From: Kosmotogales bacterium
GTDB taxonomy: Bacteria; Thermotogota; Thermotogae; Petrotogales; Kosmotogaceae
NCBI GenBank assembly: GCA_030156385.1
Contig: JASGMR010000006.1
Coordinates: forward strand, 1 to 48,561
Length of the DNA: 48,561 nt
Direction: 5' to 3'
The notes below the pieces were generated by a model. That model ran no database searches and was not told the origin of the DNA. It saw only the letters and a program-made list of their open reading frames with translations. Position numbers and translations under genes: made by a program. Shown here piece after piece: positions 23,421 to 32,361 of the stretch; the stretch's first letter is position 1, and each line of letters starts with the position of its first letter.

Positions 23421-25756
23421 TGAAGAATTTTTTTCTAATATTATTTGTTTTAATTGGGATTGCTGTTTTTTCGGCAATCCCGATTTCATCATTGCAACAC
23501 CTGGAATTCTTAAGAGATGAATTCAGCGTTGAAGGAACTCCCCAGACAGGTTATTGGATTTACGCAGACCTCAAACCGGATGGAACTTACAGTCATGTTG
23601 AAGCTTCCGAAGAGGGGGTAACCTGTGTAGATGACGTTGCAAGGGCAGCGATCTTATATTTGAGGGAGATTCAAAGGGGTAACAGCGAGGATTTTTTTGT
23701 ATCGAGGGCAAGAGAAGCACTGGATTTTGTATTGTCCATGGGACTCTCAAATGGCGATTATTATAATTTTGTCTATGAAAACGGAAGCATAAATAAAAAC
23801 GGAATAACTTCCAGACCGAATGCCGACTGGTGGGCAGTCAGGGCTGTGTGGGCAACATCGCTCGGTTCTGAAGTTTTTAAAAGCATAGATATGGACTATT
23901 CGAATATTCTTCTGGAAAAATCCCTGAGAACATATAATCTTCTGAAAAAACAGATTCAAAACGGTCTTCTGGATAATTACAGCGATATTTCGTCTGTTTT
24001 TCTGCTCGCCTGTTGTGATCTGTATAAAACGAGTAAAAATGATGAAATTCTGAAAACTATAGAACAGATTTCAGACGCTTTGATGGATAAAAGTGAAAAC
24101 CCATACAAAAACTTTGGACTGATAGACGAGGGAAATGAAGATTTCAACTGGCATAGCTGGGGATCCAGGCAACTTGAGGCTCTTGCGGAATCGTCCATTA
24201 TTTTAAACGATGAAACTTTATTCGCAAAAACATACGGAATCTTTGAAAAATTAACTGCTTTTATCATTTCATCCGGTCCCGTTTACAGATTCTGGGACAG
24301 GGTGGATTTATATCCTCAACTCGCTTACGGAATGGAAGTATTCATCAATTCGACTTTTTCTCTAAATAAGGTTTCCATTCATTTCAAAGATGTAAAAAAA
24401 GCTGAAGAAACCTCAATAATCATGGAACTCCTTATGAGCTGGTTCATCGGAATGAACGACCTTCAGGAAACGATGATCGGTCCATCAAATCAGGGATATG
24501 ATGGAATGGAAATAACACACGTAAATAAAAACTCCGGTGCCGAATCCACGATAAGTTATCTGTTGTCACTTTCGGCCATCGAAACCTTGCCGGAAGAGTA
24601 TAAAATATATTTATCGAAGGACAATAAAGTTTTAAATCCCTCATTAACCGTGGAAGCAGAAAAATTCGACTGGGGATTGTCCCCGGTTGAAATATTACAG
24701 AACACTTCTTATTCTGGGAGTGCGGCATTATCGTTAAACGGAAGTTCCGGAATAAAAGAAGAAATGGAATTGTCTCCTCTCTCTTACGGAATTTTTGGTG
24801 TGTTTGGAAAAGGAAATTATTCAGGAGAGTTATCGGTTTCCATAAGATGTGGAGAAAATAAAGATAAAAACACCATAAATATACGGAATGAAAAAATTGT
24901 ATTTTTGGGACACATAGCCGGAAACGGCGAAGAGGAAAAATTTTCAATCGGCTTTTCATACGATTCCGACGAATCGATTGTTCTGGACCAGATCATAATT
25001 GTTCCTGAAAATCCCGTTATATATTCAGAAAATCTGGATAAAACAATTTATATTTCTCCCGACGAAAATTTTCTGAAAGAAGTTAACGGAAAGATTTTTG
25101 AAATGAAACAGAATAAAATTCAAACGGATACCTCGGAAAGAGTCCTCTATAAAAAATATGACGATTATACTCTCATTCAGTTAAGCGGAATATTTAACAA
25201 CGATGGATTCGCATCAGATATTCAAAGAACACGGGGTAATTTCGACAACATTCAGGGTACACTCGGAGCTGGATATCCCCTCGAAGAACTGAAAAGTGAT
25301 TTAAAAATAAACGAATTCATGAAGAGCGGAAATGAAAATCAATATTCTTCAATTTCTCTTCTTTTCTGTGATACTGTTCCATTCATAGTTCAGACAGATG
25401 ACTTAAACAATTTCAGATTGCAGAATCAAGCAATTGAATTCGAACCGGTACAGGTAAATGAAATATATTTTTTGGGTTCTGCGAATCACGGCAATTACAG
25501 CTCTGAAATAAAAATCATTTATGAAGACGATTCATTTAAATCAAAAATTTTATCATTTTCCGACTGGTGTTCGGGACCCTCATTCGGAGAAAAAATAGCC
25601 AAGGAATTCTCATTCAGATATGAATCCAACGGTAACAAACAGAACATCAACTGCTATCTTTACCTGCAAAGAGTAAAAATCCCAGAAGGAAAAGTAAAAG
25701 GAATAATTTTTTCGGATAGTATAAACACACATGTTTTCTCAATAACCTTAAAGTAG
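23420..25756 (+). CDS. Large secreted protein, putative glycan-active (alpha/alpha)-barrel enzyme
   Basis: After a signal peptide (residues 1-18) the 778-residue protein has a helical region to about residue 390 with motifs typical of (alpha/alpha)6 sugar enzymes: EEGVTCVDDVARAAILYLRE, NADWWAVRAVWA and NWHSWGSRQLEALAES. Residues 410-520 look like a beta-sandwich carbohydrate-binding domain (SYSGSAALSLNGSSG), and about 250 more beta-rich residues follow. I do not recognise an established glycoside hydrolase family. Context predicts release of the oligosaccharide taken up by the neighbouring transporter. Confidence 0.6.
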   Translation: MKNFFLILFVLIGIAVFSAIPISSLQHLEFLRDEFSVEGTPQTGYWIYADLKPDGTYSHVEASEEGVTCVDDVARAAILYLREIQRGNSEDFFVSRAREALDFVLSMGLSNGDYYNFVYENGSINKNGITSRPNADWWAVRAVWATSLGSEVFKSIDMDYSNILLEKSLRTYNLLKKQIQNGLLDNYSDISSVFLLACCDLYKTSKNDEILKTIEQISDALMDKSENPYKNFGLIDEGNEDFNWHSWGSRQLEALAESSIILNDETLFAKTYGIFEKLTAFIISSGPVYRFWDRVDLYPQLAYGMEVFINSTFSLNKVSIHFKDVKKAEETSIIMELLMSWFIGMNDLQETMIGPSNQGYDGMEITHVNKNSGAESTISYLLSLSAIETLPEEYKIYLSKDNKVLNPSLTVEAEKFDWGLSPVEILQNTSYSGSAALSLNGSSGIKEEMELSPLSYGIFGVFGKGNYSGELSVSIRCGENKDKNTINIRNEKIVFLGHIAGNGEEEKFSIGFSYDSDESIVLDQIIIVPENPVIYSENLDKTIYISPDENFLKEVNGKIFEMKQNKIQTDTSERVLYKKYDDYTLIQLSGIFNNDGFASDIQRTRGNFDNIQGTLGAGYPLEELKSDLKINEFMKSGNENQYSSISLLFCDTVPFIVQTDDLNNFRLQNQAIEFEPVQVNEIYFLGSANHGNYSSEIKIIYEDDSFKSKILSFSDWCSGPSFGEKIAKEFSFRYESNGNKQNINCYLYLQRVKIPEGKVKGIIFSDSINTHVFSITLK

Positions 25757-25829
25757 AACAATAATCCTTAAAAAATGCAAAAGTATGGATCACGTACAAT
25801 AAAGAGATAAATCGAAATGTTATTATAAA

Positions 25830-25863
25830 AATAAAGAAATCCTTATCTACGGATTTCTTTATT
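25830..25863. terminator. Bidirectional terminator
   Basis: AATAAAGAAATCC and GGATTTCTTTATT form a perfect 13-bp stem with an 8-base loop. It lies between the convergent secreted-protein and aldolase genes. The flanks carry T-rich sequence on the plus strand and T-rich stem ends on both, so it can serve both operons. Confidence 0.75.
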
Positions 25864-25988
25864 CTTCATAGCATTTAGTTTCTTCCGGTCAAAATAATAT
25901 TTTCCAAACATTTATCTCACATAACACAATGTATTTTCAATATTTTTGAGTTTATTAAAGAAACATCGGTGTTTTTCACACTTCTACT

Positions 25989-26639
25989 TCAATCTTCCAT
26001 TAATAGATGTGCATTACTCGCTCCCAATCTGGTTGCTCCGATTTCTAAGAATTTCATTGCTTCATCATAAGTTTTTATTCCTCCGGAAGCTTTTACTTTT
26101 ATTTTACCGCCAACTTTATCATAAAGAAGCTTTACATCTTCTACGGTCGCTCCACCCTGAGCGAATCCTGTAGATGTTTTTACAAAATCCGCTTTCGCTT
26201 TTACCACCAGTTCGGCTGCAATAGCTTTTTCTTCATCGGTTAAATAATAAGCTTCTATTATCACTTTGAATACATTCTTTTTGCATGCGTTTCTCAGTAT
26301 TTCCAGCTCGTTTTCGATCTTATTGTACATTCTGCTCTTCAGCCATGTGATATTCATTACTACATCCACTTCCGTGGCACCCTTTTCCAAAATGTCAATA
26401 ATTTCATATTTTTTGGCTTCTGTGGTTGAATATCCATTTGGAAAACCAACCGGGGAATCAATTCCAACAGGACTGCCCTCAAGCAGTTTTTTCGCGTAAG
26501 GAATCCATGAATTCGCTATAGCCACCGTTGCAAATTCATATTTTTTTGCCAATTCACAAACCTTAACCAGATCATCATAGGTCGAATCGACATTTAACAA
26601 TGATGAATCAATATACTTTGCTAATTCTCTTTTATCCAT
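25989..26639 (-). CDS. deoC: DeoC-family aldolase, divergent
   Basis: Deoxyribose-phosphate aldolase cleaves 2-deoxyribose 5-phosphate to glyceraldehyde 3-phosphate and acetaldehyde. The 216-residue TIM barrel keeps the Schiff-base lysine (Lys154 in DFVKTSTG), the relay lysine (Lys183 in KVKASGGIKT) and Asp92 (EVDVVMN). However, the N-terminal signature usually reading IDHTLLKP is IDSSLLNV here, so the substrate may differ. The ATG at 26639 follows AAAGGAGA; upstream in-frame starts lie inside the SDR gene and are rejected. It is the last gene of the GntR-headed operon. Confidence 0.8.
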   Translation of the reverse strand: MDKRELAKYIDSSLLNVDSTYDDLVKVCELAKKYEFATVAIANSWIPYAKKLLEGSPVGIDSPVGFPNGYSTTEAKKYEIIDILEKGATEVDVVMNITWLKSRMYNKIENELEILRNACKKNVFKVIIEAYYLTDEEKAIAAELVVKAKADFVKTSTGFAQGGATVEDVKLLYDKVGGKIKVKASGGIKTYDEAMKFLEIGATRLGASNAHLLMED

Positions 26640-26653
26640 ATTTTCTCCTTTCA

Positions 26654-27382
26654 TTAATGCATTACTATTCCACCATTTACATGTAGTGACTGTCCGGTAA
26701 TCCAACCCGCATCTTCGGATGATAAGAAATAAACTGCGTTCGCTATATCGGATGGTTTTCCAAATCTCTTTATCGACATTTCTTTCATCCATTGATCTTT
26801 CTTTTCATAAAATAAATTATCAGTCTGCATTTTGGTTACAACTATTCCCGGGCAAACTGAATTAACAGTTATATTATAAATTCCCACTTCTTTCGCTAAA
26901 GCCTTCGTAAAGCCTACAATACCGGCCTTCGATGCACAATAATGTGTGTGTCTGTACGATCCTCTCTCCGCCGACATCGAAGAAATATTTATTATTCTTC
27001 CACACTTTTCTCTTTTCATGTATCTGACCGCAAATTTACTACAATTAAATACACTGTTTAAATTAATATTTATAGTATTTTTCCACTTCTCCTCAGACAT
27101 GTTCTCCAACAGATCATGCGTATGTATCCCTGCATTATTAACTAAAACAAAAATATTGTTGAAAGTGTCATAAATCTCTTCAAATACCCTTTCCATCATA
27201 GTGTAATCTGATACATCCGCATTAAAAAATAACGTTTTTTCTTTGTATTTACTTCTTAAATCCTCAATCCTTTCACTATCTTTGTCTATGACAACAGAGT
27301 TATAATCCTTCAATAAAAATAATTCAAAAATACTTTTCCCTATTCCGTCCGCTCCACCGGTTATTATCGCTGTCTTATTCAT
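26654..27382 (-). CDS. Short-chain dehydrogenase/reductase
   Basis: The 242-residue protein is a classical SDR: cofactor motif TGGADGIG (8-15), NNAG (82-85), catalytic Ser near 134-135, Tyr148 and Lys152 in YCASK. Asp33 after the second strand (VVIDKD) favours NAD(H). In this operon it probably oxidises the sugar or polyol substrate before or after phosphorylation. It ends 14 bases before the aldolase start. Confidence 0.85.
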   Translation of the reverse strand: MNKTAIITGGADGIGKSIFELFLLKDYNSVVIDKDSERIEDLRSKYKEKTLFFNADVSDYTMMERVFEEIYDTFNNIFVLVNNAGIHTHDLLENMSEEKWKNTININLNSVFNCSKFAVRYMKREKCGRIINISSMSAERGSYRHTHYCASKAGIVGFTKALAKEVGIYNITVNSVCPGIVVTKMQTDNLFYEKKDQWMKEMSIKRFGKPSDIANAVYFLSSEDAGWITGQSLHVNGGIVMH

Positions 27383-27412
27383 AAAAAATACTCCTAAAAA
27401 TTATATAAAGGT

Positions 27413-27434
27413 GGTTCCGGAGAAACCCGGAACC
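27413..27434 (-). terminator. Intra-operon hairpin after the binding-protein gene
   Basis: GGTTCCGG (27413-27420) and CCGGAACC (27427-27434) form a perfect 8-bp stem right after the binding-protein stop codon. The following minus-strand sequence is AT-rich without a clean T-run, so it may stabilise the upstream mRNA or end part of the transcripts. Confidence 0.6.
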
Positions 27435-27442
27435 AATTAAAA

Positions 27443-28402
27443 TTAATACAATGTTTCCCAGGCATCTCCAGGAGTTTTATTTTCTGTACCGGCAAACCAC
27501 GCATCGGGGTCCGTCTGTTCAATACAAATAATTGGAGCATAAACTTCAACTGGAATCTGATCGGTTTTGCCTTCCAGAGCAAGTTTTGTCATATCTACCG
27601 ATAGTTTTCCCAGCAGTTCCGGATACTGCCCTATTACACCTGTGAGAGGAGAATCTTCCGACATCATCTCTTGAAGTATTGCCTGATCAGCGTCAACACA
27701 AACGACAAATATTTCATCCTCCATTCCCAATTCTTTTATGGCTTTTGAAGCGCCTATTGCAGGTAATCCCCATGTACAGTATACTGCTCCAACATTGGGA
27801 TTCGATAATAAATAACTTTTCATCTGCTGATAACTGTTGTTGACAGAATCAATAACTGAGCATTCAAATCTTGCAACGATTTCTACATTGGGATAATCAA
27901 CTAAAACCGCATCAAGCATTCTTCCTCTTATCAGGAGACTCTGCCAGCCCGGTGTATCAAAAACAACTATCTGTCCACTTGCTCTCAATTTGTTAACGGT
28001 ATAAAGTGATAATTTTTCACCGGCATTAAAGTTATCGGAAGTTACATTTGTCAAAGCATATTCGGAAGCGATATCTATTGTTATAACAGGAATACCCGCA
28101 TCGTTGAGCTTTTTCATTACAGGTGCAAATGCCGGGCCTTCTCCTCCGGCAATAATAACCGCATCTACTCCTCTGAGTAAAAAGTTTTCCACATCATTTA
28201 CCTGCTGATTTGTATCTCCTCTGGCATTGGTATGAATATACTCCAGCTCCAGTGCTTCCATTTCATCCTTAATTCCTTTTACAACTCCCCTGTTCCAGTC
28301 GTTTCCCAAATGTTGGCTCGCAACCCCTATTACGAATTCTCCAAACATAAATGTTGAAACGAACAAAAGTAACAAACTAATTAACATTAAATTTTTTTTC
28401 AT
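27443..28402 (-). CDS. Ribose-type substrate-binding protein
   Basis: The 319-residue type 1 periplasmic binding protein has a signal peptide (about residues 1-20). Typical segments are RGVDAVIIAGGEGPAFAPVM, DAGIPVITIDIASEY and VNNSYQQMKSYLLSNPNVGAVY. It should deliver a small sugar or polyol to the two RbsC-type permeases. It is not obviously LsrB-like outside the general fold. A G5 ribosome binding site precedes the ATG. Confidence 0.85.
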   Translation of the reverse strand: MKKNLMLISLLLLFVSTFMFGEFVIGVASQHLGNDWNRGVVKGIKDEMEALELEYIHTNARGDTNQQVNDVENFLLRGVDAVIIAGGEGPAFAPVMKKLNDAGIPVITIDIASEYALTNVTSDNFNAGEKLSLYTVNKLRASGQIVVFDTPGWQSLLIRGRMLDAVLVDYPNVEIVARFECSVIDSVNNSYQQMKSYLLSNPNVGAVYCTWGLPAIGASKAIKELGMEDEIFVVCVDADQAILQEMMSEDSPLTGVIGQYPELLGKLSVDMTKLALEGKTDQIPVEVYAPIICIEQTDPDAWFAGTENKTPGDAWETLY

Positions 28403-28426
28403 AAATTTGCCCCCTTTTTAACATTT

Positions 28427-28834
28427 TTAAAACAATTCTTTGATAGAATAATTTCCATCTTCAACAATGTTCCATTTCCTGATATTCTTTTCAGGACCAG
28501 CTGGTGTGTAAACAAATAGAAACACGAAATCCTCATCGCCCGTATTTATGAGTTGGTGTTTCTCCCCAGCTGGTACATAAGTCACATCCCCTTCTTTTAA
28601 CTCAACCTCCTTTCCATCGATTGTCTTCATGATTCCCTTTCCTTTGGTGTAAATCATTACTTCTTCTTCCTCGGAATGAACATGAAACTCGGATGTTTGT
28701 CCCTTAGAGTAAATACCTATTCCAACAGAAAGATTTTTTGCACCTATTTCCTTATCGATAACTATAAGATTGTCTCTTACATTAGGCGGTGCAGCACGAT
28801 AAATTGGTAATTTTCCAATGGTGATTTTTTCCAA
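28427..28834 (-). CDS. Cupin-domain protein
   Basis: The 135-residue single-domain cupin shows the metal motif HVHSEEEE (His51, His53, Glu57/58) and the second motif PAGEKHQLIN with His93. Such small cupins act as sugar isomerases, dioxygenase-like enzymes or sensors. Its place between the LsrK-like kinase and the binding protein suggests isomerisation of a sugar intermediate; in Lsr systems the comparable step is done by the unrelated LsrG. Confidence 0.75.
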   Translation of the reverse strand: MEKITIGKLPIYRAAPPNVRDNLIVIDKEIGAKNLSVGIGIYSKGQTSEFHVHSEEEEVMIYTKGKGIMKTIDGKEVELKEGDVTYVPAGEKHQLINTGDEDFVFLFVYTPAGPEKNIRKWNIVEDGNYSIKELF

Positions 28835-28858
28835 AACGAACCTCTCCTTTTAAAGAAT

Positions 28859-30409
28859 TTAAATTCCTGCAGCTTTCCACATATGTTTAGTAAGATTCCT
28901 GTCTGCGACTTCTAATGAATTTTTGTATATCTCTCTCCATTTTTTGTATAAATCCATATAAATCAGATTGTTTTCCCTGTTAGGTTTTATTATCATCCTT
29001 TCCGAGGTATAGTCTGACACGGCATCTTCTATATTTTTGTATACCTGTAAACCGTAAGAAGCCATTATAAAGGCCCCAAGTGAAGTACATTCATTTTCTG
29101 TCATCAACACTATTTCCGTATTCAGTACATCCGCCAGTATTTTCGCCCATAAAATACTGTAAGAACCGCCCCCCGAAAAATAAACCCTTTCCGATTTATT
29201 CCTGCAGACATCATTTATATTTAAAAAATCTCCGTATGACACATATGCTATATTTTCTAAAATTGCCCTGTAGAATACTTCCGGACCCGAATTTCCCGAA
29301 ACTAAAATATCCCAGTTCAAAAATGATGGTGAAGCGTGTTTCCAACTTTTAACGTTCGTTACGTCTGAAAGGGTCACTTGGATTCCATTAGATCCAACTG
29401 GTACCCGTTTTGCCTTCATATTTAACAAATCATAGGCGTTATAACCGAATTCTTTTTCCAAAAAGTTTTCAATCTTACAGAATGAATCTTTAAACCATCG
29501 CACCGAAGCTCCGGGCAAAAAGATACATGTTTCATACATCCAGATATTTTTCAAACAATGATTTTGAGTTCTTATCTTTTCTGTTTTGTCTATTAAATGC
29601 TCATTTCTAAGCTGATTGCATAACCAGAAAGTCCCGGCAATAATAGATGATTTTCCATCTTCAATCGCTCCGATGCCTATTAATCCCGCTTGCGTATCGG
29701 CCAATCCCACTAAAACAGGAGTATTTTTATTTAAGCCTGTATAATCGGAAACCTCGGGGGTAATATTACCGATCACTGTTCCGCCATCAACACATTCCGG
29801 AAGGATACTGCGGGTTAAACCCACTTCTTCGATTATTTCTTCCGACCAATTCCCGTTTTTCACATCGAACAATAGAGTACTTGAAGCATTGGCCGGCTCT
29901 GTAAAAGTCTTTCCGGATAATTTGAAAATGATCCAGTCCGAAATCATCAATATTTTCCATATATTTTTATATATCTCCGATTTCTCTTTTTTGAGCCACA
30001 ACAAAACGGGTAGCGCATGTACACTCGGCCAATCTCCTCCAATTTTATAAATCTTTTCTGATAGACCACTTTCGTTAAGAAATCTGATCTCTTCTTCGGA
30101 ACTTTTACTCGTATTGGTACACGCAAAAATAACTTTTCCCTGTTTATTTATGCATACAAATCCGTGTCTGAAGCTCGTAGCGGTTATCCCGATTATTCGG
30201 TTTTTATCTATATTTCTTATGGAATCTCTTATACATTTACATATCAATTTCCAATTCTTTTCCGTGTCGAAATACTGTTTTTCTCCGGATTCCCTGTACC
30301 ATTGTTCCTGAGAGACATTAACTTTTTTGCCCGTTTTTACATCGAAAACAATACTCCTGAAACTACTGGATCCGCAATCGATATTGATTATGTAATCTTT
30401 ACAACTCAT
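28859..30409 (-). CDS. lsrK: FGGY-family kinase, LsrK-like
   Basis: The 516-residue FGGY kinase resembles the autoinducer-2 kinase LsrK through its length, from memory of the E. coli protein: IDCGSSSFRSIVFD at the ATP domain, KNWKLICKCIRDSI, ILMISDWIIFKLSG, AGTFWLCN, VRWFKDSFCK, and the ending LTKHMWKAAGI. LsrK phosphorylates AI-2 (DPD) at C5. The same subfamily holds other sugar kinases such as YoaC, so AI-2 is possible but unproven. The ATG at 30409 has better spacing from AAGATGGA than the TTG at 30415, which overlaps the permease stop. Confidence 0.7.
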   Translation of the reverse strand: MSCKDYIINIDCGSSSFRSIVFDVKTGKKVNVSQEQWYRESGEKQYFDTEKNWKLICKCIRDSIRNIDKNRIIGITATSFRHGFVCINKQGKVIFACTNTSKSSEEEIRFLNESGLSEKIYKIGGDWPSVHALPVLLWLKKEKSEIYKNIWKILMISDWIIFKLSGKTFTEPANASSTLLFDVKNGNWSEEIIEEVGLTRSILPECVDGGTVIGNITPEVSDYTGLNKNTPVLVGLADTQAGLIGIGAIEDGKSSIIAGTFWLCNQLRNEHLIDKTEKIRTQNHCLKNIWMYETCIFLPGASVRWFKDSFCKIENFLEKEFGYNAYDLLNMKAKRVPVGSNGIQVTLSDVTNVKSWKHASPSFLNWDILVSGNSGPEVFYRAILENIAYVSYGDFLNINDVCRNKSERVYFSGGGSYSILWAKILADVLNTEIVLMTENECTSLGAFIMASYGLQVYKNIEDAVSDYTSERMIIKPNRENNLIYMDLYKKWREIYKNSLEVADRNLTKHMWKAAGI

Positions 30410-30411
30410 AA

Positions 30412-31389
30412 TCAATCCATCTTTCTCTGAAAAGAGCCCAACAGAAGAACACCCAAGAGCAGGAACCCCTTCAAAATATTCATCATCATAATGGGTGTTC
30501 CCAGCATTGACATGCCCGTCTCAAATGTCTTGATGAATATCACCCCAAAGGCGGTCCCCAGTATAGAGGGTTTTCCTCCAAATGTAGCTTTTCCCAATAA
30601 AGTCACAACTAAAGCATCCAATAAAAAGCTGTCACCAAGATTCGGTTGAATGTAAGATTGGCTTGCACCGAGCATCAATCCGGAAATGGCGGCAAGACCT
30701 CCCGCTATGACATATGTTGAGAAAGTCAAAGTCCTTATTCTCAATCCGGAAAGCTTTGAAGTGACTTGATTTAAACCAACAGCACGTATATATCTTCCCC
30801 ATTTTGTAAATTCAGTTAATACCAGAAATACTAAGAATATCACAACAAAAATAATTATCGGAAAAGGAATATTCAACAGTTCACCCGAACCAATAAATAA
30901 ATATGAACGCGGGAAGCCATAACCCATACTCTCTCCACCATTCACAGCATACTGCAATCCCTGTGCAATGAACATAGTACTCAATGTTGCCACAAATGGT
31001 GCTACGCCCAGCCTTCCCACAAACAATCCGCTTATAGCACCTATGAATGCACCGCAAAAAATCCCAAATAATATTCCTTCCGGACCGCTAAAGCCAGAAT
31101 ACAGCATTAAATCCACACCAAAAATAGTTGCCAGTCCTGCCACGGCTCCTACGGAAAGATCTACACCCCCGGTTATCATAACTATGGTCATGCCGAAGGA
31201 TACTATCCCAAGAAAGCTCGCCTGGGTGAGTATCATCTTGAAATTTCTAGGAGACAAAAATATGGGGTTAATCACACTGAATACAATTATCATTGCGATA
31301 AATATTATAAATATCAAATATCTTCTGATCATTATCGATAAAAAATTGTTAAAACGATTCTTTTCGTTTTTAAGTATATTTTCAGACAT
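30412..31389 (-). CDS. RbsC-type ABC permease
   Basis: The 325-residue membrane protein has eight to ten helices and RbsC family motifs (MTIVMITGGVDLSVGAVAGLATIFG; TLLGKATFGGKPSILGTAFGV). It belongs to the CUT2 family that imports monosaccharides, polyols and AI-2. A long cytoplasmic N-terminus precedes the first helix. It pairs with the permease encoded just upstream. Confidence 0.9.
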   Translation of the reverse strand: MSENILKNEKNRFNNFLSIMIRRYLIFIIFIAMIIVFSVINPIFLSPRNFKMILTQASFLGIVSFGMTIVMITGGVDLSVGAVAGLATIFGVDLMLYSGFSGPEGILFGIFCGAFIGAISGLFVGRLGVAPFVATLSTMFIAQGLQYAVNGGESMGYGFPRSYLFIGSGELLNIPFPIIIFVVIFLVFLVLTEFTKWGRYIRAVGLNQVTSKLSGLRIRTLTFSTYVIAGGLAAISGLMLGASQSYIQPNLGDSFLLDALVVTLLGKATFGGKPSILGTAFGVIFIKTFETGMSMLGTPIMMMNILKGFLLLGVLLLGSFQRKMD

Positions 31390-31404
31390 AATTTGCTCCT
31401 TTAC

Positions 31405-32361
31405 CTAATCTAGTTTTTCCTGGAGAATGTAGTCTTTGTTAGCAGAAGATACCGCAGCTGCTAAAGCTAGCACTATTCCCTGAGCAATCGGTGTAAAATA
31501 AAATTCTATTCCAATAAGAGTAAAAGCATTACTTATGGCTCCCAAAATTAAAGTTCCTATATATATTCCAATCACGTTAGGTCTTTTATATCCCAGGAAA
31601 GTTTTACCAATAAATGTTATCGCCATAACCGGCAGAAGAACTTTTTGACCTGCGTAACATATAGCGCCGGATCCTCTGAGAGCGTATAATATTCCTCCTA
31701 CCGCATAAAATGAACTGGCAATTAAAAACGTTCCGAATTTCAATTTTTTAACCGCTATTCCGGCAAGATTTGCCGTTTCCAGATTCTCTCCCACAGACTG
31801 AATGTGTGAACCATATTTCGTCTGATGTAATACAAAATACACGGAGATGAAAAAAACAACGGAAACTATAATGAGATTCGGTATTCCAAGTGTGCTTCCC
31901 CCGGAAAATTCCAAGACATCATCATTTCTTATCCATATGCTGAATCCACCATTCAAAGTTCTTTCAATACCCATAGCGATAAACATTGTACCGACCGTCA
32001 CGATGAAAGATGACATTTTTCTGTAGGCAATAAGATATCCATTGAGCAGGCCTATTACAAGTGAAGCAGCTATGGTTATAAGAACACTCAAAAAAGGATT
32101 TATATTTTTTTGCAGTAAAAGACAAAACAGAGTTGTACATAATCCGAATGTTCCCCCGATAGATAAATCACTTTCACCTGCCATATTCACAAATGTCATT
32201 CCCAGTGCCGACACCAGCAGAGGAGAAATCTGAATTAAAATATTCACAAAATTATTGCCGGTACGAAAATGGGGAGATAAAATGCAGAAAATTATCCAGA
32301 CAACGGCAAAGGAAAAAATAGTTCCAAATTTATCCAAAAATTTTGAAAATTGTTTATTCAT
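31405..32361 (-). CDS. RbsC-type ABC permease, second subunit
   Basis: This 318-residue CUT2 permease is related to but distinct from the one encoded next to it (MTFVNMAGESDLSIGGTFGL; AITFIGKTFLGYKRPNVIG). Two different permeases are usual in Lsr and some polyol systems, whereas ribose systems use one. Its start overlaps the ATPase stop by 8 bases, so the genes are translationally coupled. Confidence 0.9.
   Translation of the reverse strand: MNKQFSKFLDKFGTIFSFAVVWIIFCILSPHFRTGNNFVNILIQISPLLVSALGMTFVNMAGESDLSIGGTFGLCTTLFCLLLQKNINPFLSVLITIAASLVIGLLNGYLIAYRKMSSFIVTVGTMFIAMGIERTLNGGFSIWIRNDDVLEFSGGSTLGIPNLIIVSVVFFISVYFVLHQTKYGSHIQSVGENLETANLAGIAVKKLKFGTFLIASSFYAVGGILYALRGSGAICYAGQKVLLPVMAITFIGKTFLGYKRPNVIGIYIGTLILGAISNAFTLIGIEFYFTPIAQGIVLALAAAVSSANKDYILQEKLD

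Noticed and set aside
26640-26792. Longer N-terminus for the DeoC-family aldolase
   Set aside because: The extra 51 codons overlap the SDR gene and lack family similarity; the ATG at 26639 has a clear ribosome binding site.
27443-28402. Calling the binding protein LsrB because of the LsrK-like neighbour
   Set aside because: Only the general ribose-binding fold is shared; no LsrB-specific pattern could be recognised by eye.
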